Under the pieces are notes generated by a model. It was given only the letters and a program-made list of their open reading frames with translations. It was not told the DNA's origin and searched no databases. Below are positions 53,932 to 57,569 of a stretch of DNA of 57,569 bases, in pieces; positions within the stretch are counted from its first letter, which is position 1, and every line of letters starts with the position of its first letter. The translations under genes and the position numbers were made by a program. This DNA comes from Prevotella sp. GTDB taxonomy: Bacteria; Bacteroidota; Bacteroidia; Bacteroidales; Bacteroidaceae. The stretch spans positions 1 to 57,569 of the forward strand of contig JAFULM010000051.1 of NCBI GenBank assembly GCA_017483185.1, in the 5' to 3' direction.

Positions 53932-54870
53932 ATGAGTGCACAAAACTCTTACATGGTTTTCTCGGGTACAAACACGAGATATCTGGCAGAGAAGATTTGC
54001 CAAAGCCTTGGTTGTCCGTTGGGCCAACTTGTGATTACACATTTCTCTGATGGCGAATTTGCCGTATCATACGAAGAATCCATCCGCGGGCGCGATGTTT
54101 TCCTCGTACAGAGCACATTCCCCAATTCAGACAACCTGATGGAACTGCTGCTGATGATTGATGCGGCAAAAAGGGCTTCGGCAAGAACAGTCAATGCCGT
54201 AATCCCGTATTTCGGATGGGCTCGTCAGGACCGCAAGGACAAACCGAGAGTTAGTATCGGTGCCAAATTGGTGGCAGACCTGTTAAGCGTGGCCGGCATT
54301 GACCGCCTGATAACAATGGACTTGCACGCAGACCAGATACAGGGCTTCTTCGATGTTCCGGTAGACCACCTGTATGCATCCGGGGTCATCATGCCCTATC
54401 TGCAGAGCCTCCGTCTGAAAGACATGGTCATCGCGTCACCTGACGTGGGTGGATCTAAGCGCGCCAACACGTATGCCAAATATTTCGGATGCCCTCTCGT
54501 ATTGTGCAACAAAACACGAGCAAGAGCCAACGTGGTCGACAGCATGCAGATTATCGGTGACGTCAAAGGGAAAAATGTCATCATTGTCGACGATATGGTA
54601 GATACTGCCGGTACCATCACAAAGGCCGCAGATATCATGAAGGAGGCCGGTGCACTGACCGTAAGAGCATGCGCATCCCACTGCGTCATGAGCGGGCCGG
54701 CAAGTGAGCGCGTACAGAACTCTTCGTTGGAAGAGATGGTCTTCACAGACTCAATCCCCTACTCTCAACGCTGCGCCAAAGTCAAGCAGATCTCCGTTGC
54801 AGACATGTTTGCCGAGGCCATACGTCGCGTGATTCACAACGAGAGCATCAGTAATCTATACCTCGTATAA
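53932..54870 (+). CDS. prs: Ribose-phosphate pyrophosphokinase
   Basis: Makes PRPP from ribose 5-phosphate and ATP, feeding purine, pyrimidine, histidine and tryptophan synthesis. The hallmarks are FSDGEFAV (the nucleotide-binding start), FPNSDNLMELLLMIDAAKRA, YFGWARQDRKDKPR, TMDLHADQIQGFFDVPVDH with the metal site, and the PRPP loop NVIIVDDMVDTAGTI. At 312 residues it is normal. It follows the ThiE-like gene in what looks like an operon. The stop codon is immediately followed by an ACGAATT repeat tract. Products of purC, purM and pyrF in this window use its product. Confidence 0.97.
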   Translation: MSAQNSYMVFSGTNTRYLAEKICQSLGCPLGQLVITHFSDGEFAVSYEESIRGRDVFLVQSTFPNSDNLMELLLMIDAAKRASARTVNAVIPYFGWARQDRKDKPRVSIGAKLVADLLSVAGIDRLITMDLHADQIQGFFDVPVDHLYASGVIMPYLQSLRLKDMVIASPDVGGSKRANTYAKYFGCPLVLCNKTRARANVVDSMQIIGDVKGKNVIIVDDMVDTAGTITKAADIMKEAGALTVRACASHCVMSGPASERVQNSSLEEMVFTDSIPYSQRCAKVKQISVADMFAEAIRRVIHNESISNLYLV

Positions 54871-55043
54871 CGAATTACGAATTACGAATTTTGAACTACG
54901 AATTTTGAGTTGTCGGCTGCGCCGATTAGGAATTATATAATTAAGAATTAGCTGCGCGATGAATATCCCTTTCGCCAACAGACCCAATTCTAAATTGCAT
55001 GATTCGTAATCAGCACAGCCGACAATTCGTAATTCAAAACTCA
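54870..55043. repeat. ACGAATT tandem words within a palindromic element
   Basis: Beginning at the prs stop, 7-base words run ACGAATT three times, TTGAACT, ACGAATT, TTGAGTT (54870-54911). TGTCGGCTG (54911-54919) then pairs with CAGCCGACA (55016-55024), and inverted ATTCGTAATTC words close the element. GCTGCGC occurs twice inside. It fills the whole spacer to the next gene. Confidence 0.7.
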
Positions 55044-55065
55044 TATTATTCACAATATTAAAATT

Positions 55066-56172
55066 ATGAAGACTTTATTATCAATAACTGCCCTGATGGT
55101 CACAGGAAGCATTTTCGCAGCCTGCCAGTCGGGCACCTACCGCATAACCGGTAGCGGCGACATGCTGCAGGAAGGTGACACGCTGTTCCTAACCAACGAC
55201 TTCATGACCGGCGCACCGGTTGACACCGTTATTGCCAAAGCCGGGAAGTTTGAACTCACGGGGACGGCCGACTCAACGTTCATGTGCCTTATCTACAGCA
55301 AGAAGAATCAGGAAGTGATGAGCTCGCCGTTCTTCATCGAGGAAGGCTCTATCGAGCTTACGCTGTCAGACAACCCGAAAAACAGAAGGGTTTCCGGTTC
55401 TTCGCTCAATAATGAATGGCAGGAACTGAACGACAGTCTCAGCCTTATCGGACAGCAGTTCAGCATGATGGCCGAAAATATGGCCACCAACAATTTGACC
55501 GCCGAGGAGGCCCAGGCATTGAACGAGAAACAACAGAAACTCGTCAAGCAATGGCAGGACATAACCTTCCGTTATGCGAAGAAGAACGCAGACAACGAAC
55601 TGGGCTATTTCCTGATTACGCAGTTTTACGATCCTGACTGCAAGGACGCTGCTTCAAAGCAGCAACTGATAAGCATGTTGCCCAAAAACACGCAGGATAG
55701 ACCGCTCGTGAAAACCATTCAGACAAAACTCAACAGTTCAAAGGCCACATCAGAAGGTAACAAGATGAAAGATTTCACGATGAACGACATCAACGACCGC
55801 CCCATGTCCATACTCAGCGAAATTGCCAAAAACAAGATCACGGTGATTGACTTCTGGGCAAGCTGGTGCGGACCGTGCCTCAGGGAAATGCCGTCGATGG
55901 TCGAGATGTACAAAAAGTACAAGAACAACGGCCTCGGCATTATCGGCATCTCACTTGACTCGCGCAAATCCGATTGGGAGAATGCGACAAAGTGTTTCTT
56001 CATCGAATGGCCGCAAATTTCGGATCTGAACGGCTGGAACAACGCCGCCGCACAGATGTTCAACGTCCAGTCCATCCCCTACACCATCGTCGTCAGCAGC
56101 GACGGAACGATTCTGAAGAAAGGACTGCGAGGCAGCGAGCTGGAAGAGTTTGTCGCGTCACAACTGAAATAA
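55066..56172 (+). CDS. DUF4369-thioredoxin lipoprotein, TlpA-like (copy 1)
   Basis: A 368-residue periplasmic thiol-disulfide reductase. The signal peptide ends in a lipobox, SIFAACQSG, so it is probably a lipoprotein. The first part (about 25-130) is the DUF4369 beta domain common in Bacteroidetes (GDTLFLTNDFMTGAPVDTV). A helical linker follows (about 130-230). The C-terminal AhpC/TSA-thioredoxin domain carries WCGPC at 267-271 (FWASWCGPCLREMPSMVEM), followed by GIIGISLDSRKSDWENA. It may reduce or isomerise disulfides, or serve cytochrome maturation; the substrate is unknown. A paralogue starts 24 bases downstream. Confidence 0.92.
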   Translation: MKTLLSITALMVTGSIFAACQSGTYRITGSGDMLQEGDTLFLTNDFMTGAPVDTVIAKAGKFELTGTADSTFMCLIYSKKNQEVMSSPFFIEEGSIELTLSDNPKNRRVSGSSLNNEWQELNDSLSLIGQQFSMMAENMATNNLTAEEAQALNEKQQKLVKQWQDITFRYAKKNADNELGYFLITQFYDPDCKDAASKQQLISMLPKNTQDRPLVKTIQTKLNSSKATSEGNKMKDFTMNDINDRPMSILSEIAKNKITVIDFWASWCGPCLREMPSMVEMYKKYKNNGLGIIGISLDSRKSDWENATKCFFIEWPQISDLNGWNNAAAQMFNVQSIPYTIVVSSDGTILKKGLRGSELEEFVASQLK

Positions 56173-56195
56173 TCAACCATACCCGACAACACATC

Positions 56196-57323
56196 ATGAA
56201 CAAACTATTTATATCCATAATAGGACTGCTGGCCGCATCTGAAATATTTGCGGTCCGGCAGCCTGACGGATACAGGATAATGGGTGAAGCTGCGATGCTG
56301 AACGACGGCGACACTCTTTTCGTTACTGACGACCCGGTCAAAGGCACTCCAACGGACACGCTCATCGTAAGGAACGGAAAGTTTGAACAAGCTGGAAAGA
56401 TTGGCTCCACTGAGTTCCGCCTCGTGTACAGCACACATCGCAGAGGAATATATTCGCCTTTCTTCATCGAGCCAGGCACAATCAGCATAAGACTGTCCGC
56501 CAAACCGGAAGAGACAAGGGTGGAAGGCACTCCGACCAACGACGCATGGCAGGAGATGAACGACAGCGTGATGGAGATAAAGCGCAGGATTGACCGTCAC
56601 TATGAAAACAATAATCTGAGCGACGAGGAACAGCAACAGGAGTTCAAAGAGCTGAAAGCACTGCACGCTCAATATAAAGCTCTCGTTACGGACTATGCAA
56701 GAAAGAATGCAGACAACGAGTTCGGCTATTTCCTTCTTATGGCATACAGCGATATGGCCGGCAGCATCGGACTGCATGAGCCGAACGGACTGATTGACAT
56801 CGACACACGGTTGGAACTGATAAGCAAATTGCCGCATGACAAGCTGAAACGCCCCGCCATGAAACGTACCGTGGAAAAGCTCCACCAAATGAAAGCTACG
56901 GCCGAGGGCAATGTCATGCCTGACTTCACGATGGACGACATCAACGGAAAACCGGTCAATGCACTTACGGAAATCAGCAAGAACAAGCTCACCATCATTG
57001 ATTTCTGGGCAAGTTGGTGCGGACCATGCCGCATGGATATGCCCGACATGGTAAGCTTGTACAACACATATAAAAACAAAGGCTTGGGAATATTGGGCGT
57101 TTCGCTTGATTCCAAACGTGAGGCATGGGAGTCAGCGAGCAAAAATCTCGGAATTAGCTGGCCTCAGGTGTCCGATTTGAAAGGATGGAACAATGCTGTC
57201 GCACAGCTGTTCAACGTCCAGGCTATTCCACAGACCATAGTCGTCGGCAGCGACGGAACGATTCTGAAGAAAGGACTGCGGGGCAGCGAGCTGGAAGAGT
57301 TTGTCTCGTCGCAACTGAAATAA
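56196..57323 (+). CDS. DUF4369-thioredoxin protein, TlpA-like (copy 2)
   Basis: A 375-residue paralogue of the upstream gene. The layout is the same: DUF4369 domain (GDTLFVTDDPVKGTPTDTL), helical linker, then the thioredoxin domain with WCGPC at 274-278 (FWASWCGPCRMDMPDMVSL). The last 30 residues are nearly identical in the two copies (GSDGTILKKGLRGSELEEF). A difference is the signal peptide: the lipobox cysteine of copy 1 is replaced (SEIFAVRQPDG), so this copy is probably free in the periplasm. The ATG at 56196 is chosen because it begins the signal peptide; a longer frame from 55974 overlaps copy 1 and is rejected. Confidence 0.92.
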   Translation: MNKLFISIIGLLAASEIFAVRQPDGYRIMGEAAMLNDGDTLFVTDDPVKGTPTDTLIVRNGKFEQAGKIGSTEFRLVYSTHRRGIYSPFFIEPGTISIRLSAKPEETRVEGTPTNDAWQEMNDSVMEIKRRIDRHYENNNLSDEEQQQEFKELKALHAQYKALVTDYARKNADNEFGYFLLMAYSDMAGSIGLHEPNGLIDIDTRLELISKLPHDKLKRPAMKRTVEKLHQMKATAEGNVMPDFTMDDINGKPVNALTEISKNKLTIIDFWASWCGPCRMDMPDMVSLYNTYKNKGLGILGVSLDSKREAWESASKNLGISWPQVSDLKGWNNAVAQLFNVQAIPQTIVVGSDGTILKKGLRGSELEEFVSSQLK

Positions 57324-57433
57324 ACTCCACCAAATAAGCCACTTCACCCGACATTCGGAAGATATCCGACCTATACGCTGAATCTATTTTTATCTATTGC
57401 TGTCCGGTAAAACAGATTTCCGTACGGCATGCT

Positions 57434-57538
57434 CAATCTGTTGTAGGGACATAGTCTTGTCTTTGTCCGCAAATAACATATTGATATCCAATCTTTTTCT
57501 TGCGGACAAAGACAAGACAATGTCCCTACAACAGATTG
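57434..57538. mobile_element. MITE-like element with 39-bp inverted arms
   Basis: Arms 57434-57472 and 57500-57538 pair at 38 of 39 positions around a 27-base loop. The outer end reads CAATCTGTTGTAGGGACAT and the inner end TCTTTGTCCGCAA. There is no coding capacity. The word TAGGGACAT also occurs in the element at 28517-28604. Confidence 0.7.
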
Positions 57539-57569
57539 GGCTTTTCAGATGTATGGTAGGAGGTAAGCC

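Noticed and set aside
55974-56195. N-terminal extension of the second TlpA-like gene
   Set aside because: It overlaps the first copy in another frame and lacks a signal peptide; ATG 56196 starts a clean one.

Overview
The window reads as chromosomal DNA of a Bacteroidales bacterium, most likely a Prevotella relative. Promoters match the Bacteroidetes form (TTTG or TTG, 19-21 bases, then TAnnTTTG). A secreted C10 cysteine protease of the interpain type, a protein ending in a short type IX-secretion-like tail, GH2/GH3/GH31 polysaccharide-degrading enzymes, DUF4369-thioredoxin proteins and housekeeping gene orders common in this order all agree. Genus is an inference.

Layout. 1-633: outward promoter and a decayed reverse transcriptase. 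712-9322 (+): housekeeping run phoH-purC-menG-aroE-purM, then prfA-pyrF, then an HD phosphohydrolase. 10211-14276 (+): a tripartite efflux operon with a structured leader. 14278-16412 (-): C10 protease with leucine-rich repeats, translationally coupled to a ZIP metal transporter. 17062-27520 (-): an operon GH31-GH2-GH3-YhcH-helicase whose enzymes suit xyloglucan-type oligosaccharides. Upstream of it lies the tail of a broken GH5-like gene, and no SusC/SusD pair is present. 28733-31591 (+): a barrel-like protein and a LytTR two-component pair. 31792-39585 (-): SPOR lipoprotein, ruvX, def, TPR protein, glycosyltransferase, an unknown exported protein and thrS. 39813-40711 (+): a small YtxH/holin-like membrane operon. 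40738-43684 (-): candidate small RNA, metallohydrolase, murB and a DUF4348 lipoprotein. 43810-44847 (+): pheS. 45772-48427 (-): small acidic peptide gene, beta-helix surface protein, and a candidate 350-nt RNA. 48748-50457: divergent rubrerythrin and oxyR. 50628-57323 (+): a second GH2, a ThiE-like protein, prs and two tandem TlpA-like thioredoxins.

The most unusual content lies between genes. A dispersed element of about 380 bp occurs three times (9557-9928, 16531-16915, and inverted 27997-28380), with a related core at 45293-45404. Each core is a ladder of five 22-bp imperfect units in the same register. Its layout, a minisatellite inside conserved flanks, resembles the BrickBuilt MITEs described in Porphyromonas gingivalis, though I see no evidence of shared sequence. 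Unrelated 21-22 bp tandem repeats also occur at 31633-31720, about 33775-33845 and 34650-34714. Long perfect hairpins fill several other spacers. Two short transcription units, each with its own promoter and terminator and no gene (40738-40799 and 48070-48427, both minus), are good candidates for conserved noncoding RNAs.
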